From NCBI RefSeq assembly GCF_000372745.1, contig NZ_KB889618.1:141375-205374 (forward strand): a stretch of DNA of 64,000 bases, given 5' to 3'. Below are positions 1-7,879 of this stretch, in pieces. Source of the DNA: Embleya scabrispora DSM 41855 (GTDB lineage: Bacteria; Actinomycetota; Actinomycetes; Streptomycetales; Streptomycetaceae). The position numbers and the translations under genes are program-made. Within the stretch, counting starts at the first letter, position 1. Each line of letters begins with the position of its first letter. The notes below the pieces were generated by a model. It searched no databases. It saw only the letters and a list, made by a program, of their open reading frames with translations, and was not told where the DNA came from.

Positions 1-2
1 TC

Positions 3-341
3 GAGGGCTTCGACAAGCTCGGTAACGTTCCCGAGGACCCGGCCGGTGGCCCGCTCCATGAGGAAGAGGCCAGGCGCATCGGCATTTGGTACGACGGCGA
101 GTTCGATCTCGGTCGGATGCTGGACGACGACGAGCTCCGCGCCAAGTGCGACCTCCTCCAACTCCACTTCCACGACGCCGTGATCGACCTCGCGCGTCAC
201 CTCCACGCGAGCGGCACCATCGAGAGGATCTTCGGCCGCCCGCTGCCCGTCGTCGTGTTCGACATGGACTGCCCGGGCTGGGAGGACGAGGCCACCAGGG
301 CCGCCAACCCGCCGGAGCTGATCGAGGACTTCTCGGCATGA
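3..341 (+). CDS. Hypothetical protein, C-terminal part (5' end outside window)
   Basis: The reading frame is open from the first bases of the window and ends at a TGA at 339-341, so only the last 112 residues are seen. An internal ATG at 117 is not needed as a start because the frame upstream is acidic, well-formed protein sequence. The tail contains the stretch HLHASGTIERIFGRPLP followed by AANPPELIEDFSA. The short protein at 27119-27349 has a matching tail (HLHVSGVIES, then AANPPGLADAFTAW), so the two belong to one family. I do not recognise the family and no catalytic motif is visible. A cytosolic protein is likely because there is no membrane segment. Confidence 0.7.
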   Translation, partial: EGFDKLGNVPEDPAGGPLHEEEARRIGIWYDGEFDLGRMLDDDELRAKCDLLQLHFHDAVIDLARHLHASGTIERIFGRPLPVVVFDMDCPGWEDEATRAANPPELIEDFSA

Positions 342-763
342 ATCCGGTCGGAGACAACAAGTGCCGGCGGACAAGGCGCCCGTGCCCGCGAAAAGCCGTA
401 TCGGCCGGGTACGGACCGGAGCCCGACGGCAGTGCGTCATCACCTTGGTGACCATTCGACCACCGCCGCACCCTCCCACAGGCATTCTTCCTGCTTGCCG
501 CGCCGACGGTTCGGGAGCGGAACGTCGTGGCCGGCGTGACGATCCGTACGTCCGCTCCACCGCGATCGAACTGCCGCGAACCCGACTGGATGGGGCCGCC
601 GTTGCTGGTTGCTTCGCGGTCATGGGGCCCCGGCGACGTCGTCACGGTCACCGCGGTTCGGAACCGGACGCCGTCTTGATTCGAACCCGAGCACGCCCGA
701 GTGGAGTACAGACGAGAGGCGTTTGTGTCACGCTCGACGCAGTGGGCCGTCGAGAGGAAGCCG

Positions 764-1143
764 ATGGACTCGAGCGTCGTGATCAACGTCCTGCCCGACG
801 GCGGAGACGTCCGGGGCAGCAGCTTTTCGCTTCCCCACACCTGGCTGGGCAAGGTCGACGGGGCCGTCGACGCCCACATCAGCAGCCTGGTCCCGGGGGA
901 ACCCGCGGTGACCACTACCACCTCGCGCGTCGTGAGCTCCTCGTCGTGATCCATCGGGACGCCTGGTCGTTGCATTGGGACTCGGGCGAGGGATCCGCCG
1001 TGTGCAGCCGTGACGCCGCGCACGCGGTGCGCAACGACGGGACGGAGGACCTGTACATCGTCGGTCTCTCCGACGGCGAGTACGACCCGGCCGCTCCCGA
1101 CGCGTACCCCCGAAGGGTGAGTGGCAACACGGCAGTTCGGTGA
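764..1143 (+). pseudogene. Cupin-domain protein disrupted by a one-base frameshift
   Basis: Frame 2 starts at ATG 764 after an AGAGGA ribosome site and reads MDSSVVINVLPDGGD through SLVPG. From about 900 the homologous sequence continues in frame 1 (GDHYHLARRELLVVI, then SRDAAHAVRNDGTEDLYIVG) to a TGA at 1141-1143. Restoring one G to the G5 run at 895-899 joins the two halves into a single cupin of about 126 residues, with the HYH metal-binding type motif intact. The join lies in a homopolymer, so this may be a real slippage mutation or a sequencing error. Small cupins of this kind bind a metal or a sugar nucleotide. The substrate cannot be told. Confidence 0.65.
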
Positions 1144-1427
1144 CCTGAGGAGGGCGCTGGAGGGTGCCCACAGGGTGAGGGGCCGCGAGGCCACCCCGAA
1201 GACGCGCACGGCCCTCGTGGACCGCCTGGCCCGACCGCCGGGCTGATACCGGCGGAACTCTCGTGCCCTTCACCGCGGGTCGGCCGACTCGACGGCCGTA
1301 AAGCCCGAAGCTCCGGCACTGCGCAGGCGAGATGATCGAGCTTGACGGCCGTAGAGTCGGCGCCCCAAGGGCAGTGCCGACAGAGTCCCAGGATCCGCCC
1401 TCAGCGCCGTTGCCCGTGGCGTTCGGT

Positions 1428-2714
1428 CTACCAGAGCAGCGGCAGACGGTCCTCGAGTCGCACGAGCGGATTCGCGATGAAACCGGCCAGGAGCGAACCG
1501 ATCCACGCGATGGTCCACAACGCGTCGACCCACTCCCCGACACGCGGCCCGAACCTCCAGCGAACCTCCCGGATCCTGACCTGGAAATGCAGCGCGCCGA
1601 TGGCGGCGACCAGAGCCAGACTCGCACACGGATAGACCCAGCCCTCCATGTCCGGCATCCACAGCACGACTTCGCCGGCCACCCCCACGCACACGGACGC
1701 CACCACCAGCAGCCAGTACCCGATCGTTCGGGGCCATCCGTTCAACTCGTGCCCGTACGGGATCGGGTCGTCGGGCGACGAGGAGCGGAATGTCTCCTCG
1801 CGCCGAACGGGCTGCTCGGAAGGTGTTGCCGGGGGCGCATCACCCCATCCCTCGACCGGATCGACCAGCCCGTCGTCCCAGGAGAACGCCGCCTCACTCC
1901 GGGGACCGGCACCGGCACCGGCGGCGTGTGTCGGCGTGAGCAGGTCCGCGTACTCGCGCGCCTCCAGGCGCAGAGCCGCGATTCGGGCCGCGGCGTCGTC
2001 CTGGGCGGCGAGGCGCAGGTCGCGTTCGTCGGTCGTGGCCTGCTCGGCCCGGCGGAGGAGGTCGAGCAGGCCGCGGCGTGTCTCGTGGGCCTGCTCGAGA
2101 TCGGCGCGGGCCGCGTCGAGGGCCGCGCGCAGGCGGGTGTTCTCGGCTTCGAGCGCCTGCAGGCGGGTGTTCGTGTCGGCGGCGGCGTCCGACGTCTCGC
2201 GGCCGGGGGCGGGTGGTTCGTCGGCGAGGGCGTCGCGGTCGTGTTCGAGGGCGGCCAGTCGGGTGCGGAGTTCGCGTTCCCGTCGGGTGGCCTGCTCGGC
2301 GCGGGCGGTGAGCTCGGCGCCCATCGTGGTGAGCTGTTCGCCGAGGAGGTAGGCCTGGTAGCGGTCCGGGTGTGAGTCGCGGGTCGCGTCGTGGAAGAGC
2401 CGGCGGCCTTCGGCCGTCCGGCCCCGGACGTCTTCTCCGGTCGTCCGGTGCAGGGCTGCGCACAGACGTTCGGCGAAGTCCGGCTTGTTCGCCATGCGTT
2501 CGCCGCGAAGCATGCGGGACAGTTCGCTGCGTCCGTAGGGTTCGAGTGGGGGATCGCCCTGGGACAGTGCCCGGTCCAGGGCGGCGAGGGATTCCCACCC
2601 GCCGTCGATGCACACCCCGCGGGCCCACAGCACGAAGTCGCGGTGGTGCGGGGCGCAGGCCAAGGGGCCGATTCCGCCGAGCAGACGACCTTCCTCCGCG
2701 GCGTGCGCGTCCAT
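1428..2714 (-). CDS. HTH-like regulator with coiled coil and C-terminal membrane segments
   Basis: A 428-residue protein. The start at 2714 is chosen because a GGGGGAG site precedes it by about five bases; the frame runs open further upstream but is Arg-rich there. Residues 15-110 are a Streptomyces-type N-terminal helical domain (FVLWARGVCIDGGWESLAALD, then GRSELSRMLRGER) that resembles XRE-like DNA-binding segments. Residues 130-265 are heptad-rich coiled coil, and residues 335-428 carry two or three hydrophobic segments. The likely role is a membrane-anchored regulator or sensor. The target is unknown. The neighbour downstream on the opposite strand is the broken cupin; the two genes converge. 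Confidence 0.7.
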   Translation of the reverse strand: MDAHAAEEGRLLGGIGPLACAPHHRDFVLWARGVCIDGGWESLAALDRALSQGDPPLEPYGRSELSRMLRGERMANKPDFAERLCAALHRTTGEDVRGRTAEGRRLFHDATRDSHPDRYQAYLLGEQLTTMGAELTARAEQATRRERELRTRLAALEHDRDALADEPPAPGRETSDAAADTNTRLQALEAENTRLRAALDAARADLEQAHETRRGLLDLLRRAEQATTDERDLRLAAQDDAAARIAALRLEAREYADLLTPTHAAGAGAGPRSEAAFSWDDGLVDPVEGWGDAPPATPSEQPVRREETFRSSSPDDPIPYGHELNGWPRTIGYWLLVVASVCVGVAGEVVLWMPDMEGWVYPCASLALVAAIGALHFQVRIREVRWRFGPRVGEWVDALWTIAWIGSLLAGFIANPLVRLEDRLPLLW

Positions 2715-2911
2715 GTGACTCCCCCGGTCGGCGCGGTCCTTGACGCCCCATCCTGGCGGATTCGGCGGGATCCGTGGTGTGGCGCGGTGGCAACACCTCG
2801 TCGCTCTTCCGGCAACACGAGCGCCGCCGCTTCGCTGGGATCGCCGCAAGGAGCGGCCGAACCGTCGGGCTTCGTGTCCGCGGCGGGTCGTGAACTCGAA
2901 GGAGAACTCAC

Positions 2912-3151
2912 ATGAACGACGACAAGCGCAAGCGCAGGGGCTCGCACGACGGGACGGGTATCGATCGGTTCGTCTTCCTCGCGGTCCTGGCGGCGGGCGT
3001 CGCCCTCGTCCTGGTCGGTGGTCTCGCTCCGGATTCCCTGGTCGTCATGGGCGCGGGAGTGGGAGCCATCTACGGTGCCTACACCGGTCGCGTCGGCGGA
3101 CCGCCCGCCGCCCGCGACCGGGACGACGACCGGGACCGCCCCGCCGGGTAG
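2912..3151 (+). CDS. Small membrane protein (79 aa)
   Basis: An AAGGAGA ribosome site lies 7 bases before ATG 2912. The protein has a basic N-terminus (MNDDKRKRRG), one long hydrophobic region at residues 20-58 that could span the membrane once or twice with a glycine-rich middle, and a charged Arg/Asp tail. It lies divergent to the HTH membrane protein, about 200 bp away. Function is unknown. The GAAGGAGAAC leader followed by ATGNACGACGA closely resembles the leader of the 54-aa peptide gene at 36156. Confidence 0.7.
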   Translation: MNDDKRKRRGSHDGTGIDRFVFLAVLAAGVALVLVGGLAPDSLVVMGAGVGAIYGAYTGRVGGPPAARDRDDDRDRPAG

Positions 3152-3214
3152 CCACCGGCGCGGCGACCCACCGGGCAGGCGGGGGCGCGGGCCGGGTGTG
3201 TCGGCGCGGGTGTC

Positions 3215-3220
3215 TAGGCT
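3215..3220 (+). promoter_or_regulatory. -10 element TAGGCT of a leaderless transcript
   Basis: TAGGCT fits the TANNNT pattern and lies seven bases upstream of the GTG start at 3228. No ribosome site is present, so transcription probably starts at or next to the start codon. Confidence 0.5.
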
Positions 3221-3227
3221 CGGCCGT

Positions 3228-4301
3228 GTGGACTGGATGCGGGACGAGGAAGTGTTGGCCGAACAGGCCGCAGAGTACGCCCACTTCGCCGTCGGCGGTG
3301 ATATGGCGGGTCTGGCGGACGCGGTGATGCGGGCCGCGTACCGCAACGGCACCATGACCGGACCGGGCATCGCCGGCACCGCGTGGTTGCGCGCGCTGCC
3401 CGACGAGCACCGGCGCGAACTCGCCCGGATCTGGGCCCACCGCTTGGCCGCGTTGCCCGACGACCGGCAACACGAGGATCTGCGTTTCGAGTTGCTGATT
3501 GTGGCGAGCAGCGTGGTCCGCGGACTCGATCCGGACCTGTTGGCCGACGAACGCCGCTCCCGGCTGCGGGTACTCGGCGGGGAGTACGTCTACCCGGTGC
3601 AGCACCGGCTGTGGGAACTGGCCGAGGCGGAGGTCGCGGCCGGGCGGCCGATGGACCGGGCGCTCGCCGCGGTCTTTCGCCGGACCGTACTGGTGCACTA
3701 CCGCTGCGCCGGGATCAAACGCCTCCTTGAGGGGTACAAGGGGCCCGCGCTGAACCCGGGGGAGGAGTGGGCGGATCGGGCGACCGCGGACGCCGCGGCA
3801 TACGGCGAGCCGTGGGAACGGTTGTTGGCGCACGCGGCCTCCGCCACCGGTGCGCGGCCCTCGGCCAGGTGGGAGCGCGTCGGACGCGCGTTGCTTGCCG
3901 ATGCGGGCCCCGAGAGCGTACGCCGACACGTCCACACGTGGTGGGACCTGCTCGGCAGACCTCGGACGGTGCCGTTCGCGCAGGACCACTACCGGTGGCG
4001 CGACGTCAACGAACGCTTCGACCCGCACAACGCCAACGCGTTGCGCGGCCTGGCCTGGCTGTTGTCGTTCCTGCCCGCGCGCGCCGACACCGCGGCCGCG
4101 CTCGCCGCGTTGGTCGACGTCTCGCTGGTGCACGTCGAGGGGACCGGTTCGCGCAACCCCAAGGTGGCCAACGCGGGCGTGACGGCCCTGTCCCGCGTCG
4201 GGGACGACGCGGCCCGCACCGAACTGCGCGCACTCGCCGGCCGGGTCGCCTTCAAGGCCACCCTCACGCACATCGACAACGCGCTCGCGATCCCCTCCTG
4301 A
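3228..4301 (+). CDS. Leaderless helical protein of unknown function (357 aa)
   Basis: The open frame extends to 3018, but the coding pattern begins at GTG 3228, where a TAGGCT -10 element sits seven bases upstream and no Shine-Dalgarno sequence exists. The protein is rich in Ala, Arg, Leu and Trp and appears all-helical. Its C-terminal third (LRGLAWLLSFLPARADTAAA, then NPKVANAGVTALSRVGDDAA) resembles HEAT-like repeats found at the ends of some large actinobacterial proteins. There is no signal peptide. It is followed by a convergent MDR gene. I do not recognise a function. Confidence 0.75.
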   Translation: MDWMRDEEVLAEQAAEYAHFAVGGDMAGLADAVMRAAYRNGTMTGPGIAGTAWLRALPDEHRRELARIWAHRLAALPDDRQHEDLRFELLIVASSVVRGLDPDLLADERRSRLRVLGGEYVYPVQHRLWELAEAEVAAGRPMDRALAAVFRRTVLVHYRCAGIKRLLEGYKGPALNPGEEWADRATADAAAYGEPWERLLAHAASATGARPSARWERVGRALLADAGPESVRRHVHTWWDLLGRPRTVPFAQDHYRWRDVNERFDPHNANALRGLAWLLSFLPARADTAAALAALVDVSLVHVEGTGSRNPKVANAGVTALSRVGDDAARTELRALAGRVAFKATLTHIDNALAIPS

Positions 4302-4468
4302 AGACGGCCACGCCGTATCCGGTGCCGGGCGCGGTGATTCGGTCTGTTCGTGCCGCAATTGTTGGGACGACGGGTCTCGCGCCGATCCGCTGCGGGTCGC
4401 CGATTCCGACGACGACGATCCTTGGCACTTCGACGAAGTCAGGCCGTGCGGCTGCGGGGTGGGGGGCC

Positions 4469-4492
4469 GTCGGCTGCGGCCCCGCCGCCGAC
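4469..4492. terminator. GC-rich hairpin between convergent genes
   Basis: A GTCGGC/GCCGAC outer stem with a GC-rich inner stem lies in the 228-bp space between the convergent genes ending at 4301 and 4530. It has no U-tract, so a bidirectional terminator is only an inference. Confidence 0.3.
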
Positions 4493-4529
4493 GTGGAGAA
4501 GTTGGGCGGCTGCGGCGGTGTTCGCCCTC

Positions 4530-5489
4530 TCATGTGATCTGGATGATGTGCTTGCCGCGGACGCCACCGGCTTCCAGGGCCCGGTGGGCGTCGGCGATCC
4601 GGTCGAGAGGGTGGACGGTGTCCACGACGGGGACGATGTCGCCGCGCTCCGCATAGCGGGTGACCTCGGTCAGCAGATCGGTGTCCGGGTTGCCGCTGAA
4701 GACGCGTATGCGTCTGCTCCCGTGGACGGTCGAGGCGAGGATGGTGGCGAGGCCGGGGAGAAGCCTGTCGAAGTCGAGGGTGACGGCGACCATGCGCCCG
4801 CCGGGTGCCAGCAGGCGGCGGAAGCGGGAATGCTCCGTTCCGGCGGTGTCGACGATGACGTCGAAACGGCCCAGCTCGGAGAGGCGAGTCGTACGGTGGT
4901 CGAGTGCTTCGTCGGCGCCCAGGCCGCGGACGAAGTCGAGGTTTTTCGCGCCCGCGAGAGCGACGACGTGGGCACCGAAGAGCTTCCCGATCTGCACCGC
5001 GACACTGCCCACGCCTCCGCTGCCCCCGCGCACCAGGAGTCGCTCACCGGGTTTGATGACGGCTTTGTCACGCAGGGCGGTCACCGCCGTGGCCCCGCCG
5101 GCGAGCAGTGAGACGGCCTGCACCGGGGTGAGGTTTTCCGGAGCGGGGGCGATCCGGCGGCGGCGCACGGCGACGTACTCGGCCATGCTGCCCGTCTTGC
5201 GCCCCAGCAGCCCCCACACCCGGTCCCCTGCACGTACTCCGGTGACCGACGAACCGACTTCGGCGACCTCCCCGGCGAAGTCGATTCCGCTCGTCTTGGG
5301 GAAAGCGCGGCCGGTTACCAGGCGCATTTTCCCGGCCCGATCGAGCAGATCGGCACCGTTGACACCGGCGACGTGCACCCGCACCAGCACCTCGTCGGGC
5401 GTGGGGGTCGGCATCGGCCGCTTGCCCACGTAGAGAACGTCCGGGGGGCCGTATCGGTCGAAGAGGGCTGCGCGCATCTCGCTCATCAT
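4530..5489 (-). CDS. NADP-dependent quinone oxidoreductase-like MDR protein
   Basis: A 319-residue medium-chain dehydrogenase/reductase. The N-terminal GroES-like domain has the substrate-side motif AGVNGADLLDRAGK, and the Rossmann loop GGSGGVG lies near residues 155-161. The zinc-binding cysteines of true alcohol dehydrogenases are absent, as in the QOR branch that reduces quinones or enones with NADPH. The C-terminus GKHIIQIT is typical of that branch. The start at 5489 follows an AGGACGAG site; the next ATG codons at 5486 and 5477 are possible. The gene is divergent from a TetR regulator across a dyad, which suggests induction by an electrophile or another small ligand. Confidence 0.88.
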   Translation of the reverse strand: MMSEMRAALFDRYGPPDVLYVGKRPMPTPTPDEVLVRVHVAGVNGADLLDRAGKMRLVTGRAFPKTSGIDFAGEVAEVGSSVTGVRAGDRVWGLLGRKTGSMAEYVAVRRRRIAPAPENLTPVQAVSLLAGGATAVTALRDKAVIKPGERLLVRGGSGGVGSVAVQIGKLFGAHVVALAGAKNLDFVRGLGADEALDHRTTRLSELGRFDVIVDTAGTEHSRFRRLLAPGGRMVAVTLDFDRLLPGLATILASTVHGSRRIRVFSGNPDTDLLTEVTRYAERGDIVPVVDTVHPLDRIADAHRALEAGGVRGKHIIQIT

Positions 5490-5543
5490 CTCGTCCTGTG
5501 TCGCGTTTCGGAGCTGCGAAGGCGCTGTGTGCGCCCGCTGGTA

Positions 5544-5598
5544 CTCTCACGCTAAACCCGTAAGTGGAGGACATCGTCCATTTAGCTTGAAGTGAGAG
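5544..5598. promoter_or_regulatory. Nested dyad, likely TetR operator, between the MDR and TetR genes
   Basis: The core at 5561-5584 has half-sites TAAGTGGA and TCCATTTA (7 of 8 positions pair) about a centre near 5572. Outer arms are nearly co-centred: CTCTCAC (5544-5550) with GTGAGAG (5592-5598), and GCTAAA (5551-5556) with TTTAGC (5581-5586). The 3' arm reaches the start region of the TetR gene. This is consistent with autoregulation and repression of the MDR gene. Confidence 0.6.
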
Positions 5599-5601
5599 AC
5601 A

Positions 5602-6291
5602 TTGCCTGCCCAGCCGTCTCACAAGCCATCCGGGCACGTCGGCGACGTGCCCGGCGACGCAGACCCGACGGGCCTGCGCGCCGATGCCCGGCGCAACCGG
5701 GAACGCATCCTCGAAGCCGCGCGCGAGGTGTTCGCGGCCCAGGGCGTCGACGCCCCCATAAGCGCGGTCGCCCGCCGCGCCGGCGTCGGCGTGGCCACCC
5801 TCTACCGGCGCTTCCCCACCCGCACTGCGCTTGCCACCGCTGCCTTTACCGAGCAACTCGCCCTGTGTGCGGCAGCCTTCGACGAGGCCCTTGCCGATCC
5901 TGATCCCGGGCACGGCCTGTACGCACTCCTGGAAAAGGTATGCACCACACAGGTGACCGACCGCGGCTTCGCCTCCGTATTCCTGGATCGGTTCCCCGAC
6001 GCCCTTGATCACGATCACGAACGCGACTGCGCCGAAGAGGGTCTGGCGCGACTGGTCCGGCGTGCCCGCGAGACCGGACAGCTGCGCGACGACTTCGACC
6101 CCGCCGATATCACCCTCCTGCTCCTGGCCAACAGTGGCCTCGCCGGACAACCGCGAGAAACCGCCATCGCTGCCTCCCGGCGCCTGCTCGCCTATCTCTT
6201 CCAGGCTTTCCAGGCACAGCGCCCCGGCTCTCTCCCACCTCCCGCAGCGATGCAACTGCGCGAAATCCGCCGGCCACCGGGCCGCCCTTGA
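5602..6291 (+). CDS. TetR-family transcriptional regulator
   Basis: A 229-residue protein. Residues 28-75 form the canonical TetR DNA-binding domain (NRERILEAAREVFAAQGVD, then AVARRAGVGVATLYRRFPTR). The rest is a helical ligand-binding domain with the usual hydrophobic pattern. The first possible start is TTG 5602. A GTG some 45 bases downstream would also preserve the whole HTH domain, so the exact start is unsure. The gene is divergent from the quinone-oxidoreductase-like gene with a nested dyad between them. The expected role is a ligand-responsive repressor of that neighbour and of itself. Confidence 0.88.
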   Translation: MPAQPSHKPSGHVGDVPGDADPTGLRADARRNRERILEAAREVFAAQGVDAPISAVARRAGVGVATLYRRFPTRTALATAAFTEQLALCAAAFDEALADPDPGHGLYALLEKVCTTQVTDRGFASVFLDRFPDALDHDHERDCAEEGLARLVRRARETGQLRDDFDPADITLLLLANSGLAGQPRETAIAASRRLLAYLFQAFQAQRPGSLPPPAAMQLREIRRPPGRP

Positions 6292-6379
6292 GCTGTTTCG
6301 TACGGCCCGGGATCATCTCCGGCAGCCGGCCTGGACGGCCTGACTACCTGCGGGGCGTGACGGGAGTCGGCGGACGGAC

Positions 6380-6664
6380 TCACCTCGGATGACCCGTCGC
6401 GCCCCGGCGAGGTTGGCGATCAGTTCGGCACGGGTCTGGTGCTCGTGCGCGACCCACGCGGGTTGACCCGGACCGCTGCGCCACGACTCGCTGAGCGGGC
6501 TGTTGTCTGCGGTGTCGAACCCGAACCGGTCGTACAGTCGCGTCACGAGTTCCACGGCTTCGGGAAAGTCGCACCGGGATATGGCCATCGCGCCAGGCCA
6601 TGTAGTTGTTCGTGTCAAGCACGATCTTGCCTGCCAGCTCCTGCACAGGCATGTCGTTGACCAC
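6380..6664 (-). pseudogene. NADPH-dependent F420 reductase-like remnant
   Basis: Two pieces in different minus-strand frames belong to one family. The first reads ELAGKIVLDTNNYMAWRDG, the family's strand-turn region; the second reads FPEAVELVTRLYDRFGFDTA and then SPLSESWRSGPGQPAWV, the C-terminal region. The N-terminal dinucleotide-binding domain is missing, and about 60 residues between the two pieces have been lost along with the frame. It is a dead gene fragment. Confidence 0.6.
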
Positions 6665-6846
6665 AACTCATCAACGCCGCATCACTGGACGACGCCGGTC
6701 ACCTGTCCGAACAGGAGGCCGGCCACGTGGGCGATCACGGGCTTTCGCTGCGCTGGATCATGGTCCACATGATCGAGGAGTACGCGCGGCACAATGGCCA
6801 TGCCGATCTGATCCGGGAGCGAATCGACGGAGTCGCCGGAGTGTGA
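6661..6846 (+). pseudogene. DinB-family protein, C-terminal fragment
   Basis: The + frame reads [20 protein letters not shown] and then [13 protein letters not shown] before a TGA at 6844-6846. This is the characteristic C-terminal helix with the HxxxH type metal site of actinobacterial DinB/DUF664 proteins. No start codon or N-terminal half is present, so only a 3' fragment remains. Confidence 0.6.
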
Positions 6847-7120
6847 AGCGTGCCGAGTGGCCGTGCGGATCAGCCCGGCGAGGGCGAGGGCGAGGGAGCG
6901 GCTGTGGGCGGGCCAGGCGACGTGGGTGACGACGGGGGGTGCGTCGGTCAGGGGGACGGCGGTGTGCTCGGCCCGTAGCCAGGCGCGTACGGAGTCGGGG
7001 AAGACGGCCACGGTGCGTCCGAGGGCGGCGACGCCGAGAGCGTCGGCTGTTCTCGCCAAGTCCGCCGCCGGGCAACTTCTGTGCCGCGACGACGACTCCG
7101 TGGTCCCGAACCCCCGTGCG
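6835..7120 (-). pseudogene. LysR-family regulator, C-terminal fragment
   Basis: The minus frame reads ALGRTVAVFPDSVRAWLRAE, then DAPPVVTHVAWPAHSRS. This matches the end of a LysR substrate-binding domain. The upstream part (GVVVAAQKLPGG) is in another frame and the HTH domain is absent. It overlaps the end of the DinB fragment on the other strand. Confidence 0.45.
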
Positions 7121-7187
7121 CGGACGGTGGGTGTCGGTGTCGGGAGTCGTGGCTACTCTGTCGCGGGTACGAGTCCACGGGGGAGTC

Positions 7188-7409
7188 ATGCGTCGGTACC
7201 GGAAGCACGCGGTGGTCTACGTCGTCGTGGTGGTGGCCGCCTGGACGGCGACGTGTGTGCTCGACGAGGAGTCGTCTCCTGCTCCTGTGGAGCCGCCGCC
7301 GGTCTCGGCGTCCCCGACGTCGCCGCCCATGAGTGCCTCCGACATCGCGCAGATGTGTTCCCGGCCGAACGTGGTATGCGCGCAGGCGACCACCACGTCG
7401 AAGAAGTAG
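7188..7409 (+). CDS. Small membrane-anchored or secreted protein (73 aa)
   Basis: ATG 7188 follows a GGGGGAG site by two bases, and a TACTCT hexamer at 7154-7159 could be its -10 element. Residues 8-22 are strongly hydrophobic (VVYVVVVVAAWTATC), followed by a Pro/Ser/Glu-rich stretch and a tail with two cysteines (QMCSRPNVVCAQ). The cysteine at residue 23 could be a weak lipobox, although the preceding residues TAT are not canonical. Function is unknown. An antisense frame at 7217-7588 is also fairly open, so the strand is not certain. Confidence 0.5.
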   Translation: MRRYRKHAVVYVVVVVAAWTATCVLDEESSPAPVEPPPVSASPTSPPMSASDIAQMCSRPNVVCAQATTTSKK

Positions 7410-7879
7410 GACGCCTTGTCTTCGTCGCGGGGCACAGCCCGCACGACAAGCCACGACGCGCCTCGAAGGCATCCACGGCTCCGGTCGGCACGTCGGCCTC
7501 GACGACCCGGCCCCGGCCTGCTCCGCCCGGACTCGAAGTTCTCCCCGGCATCCACCGAATCCCCCGCCGGCGATGGACACGGACCCATGACCCCTGACTT
7601 CGCGGCATCGAGTGATCACCTGTGCAACGCCCCCGGGGCGGATGTGGAAACGTCCTGTCGTCAGATCCGTCGAGTGTCCGCGCCGGTGCCAAGGTGGTCG
7701 AGTCGCAGTCGAAAGGAGCGCGCCGGTCGCCTGGCCGCCCCGGCGGGCGGGCTCGACCCGCACCACCGGCGGGCACTCGCCGCGTCGTTGCCCGCACGCC
7801 TCGAAATGGCGCGGTGTCGCCGCCCAACCACCCGACAGGCCGACGACACCGCTTCCTCGACCCGGTAAGGAACCACGCC
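7410..7879. other. No convincing gene (470 bp)
   Basis: Frames on both strands are Arg/Pro-rich and lack family resemblance. The last bases hold the TAAGGA ribosome site of the epoxide hydrolase. Confidence 0.5.

Noticed and set aside
1742..3379. A 545-codon open frame on the minus strand covering the HTH membrane gene
   Set aside because: It is Pro/Arg/Ser-rich with no family resemblance and lies in the wrong register over a better gene at 1428-2714; high GC keeps antisense frames open.
7217..7588. A 123-codon minus frame opposite the small membrane protein
   Set aside because: It contains the piece SYFFDVVVACAHTTFGREHI that looks faintly coding, but the plus strand has a ribosome site, start and hydrophobic anchor, so I preferred that strand.
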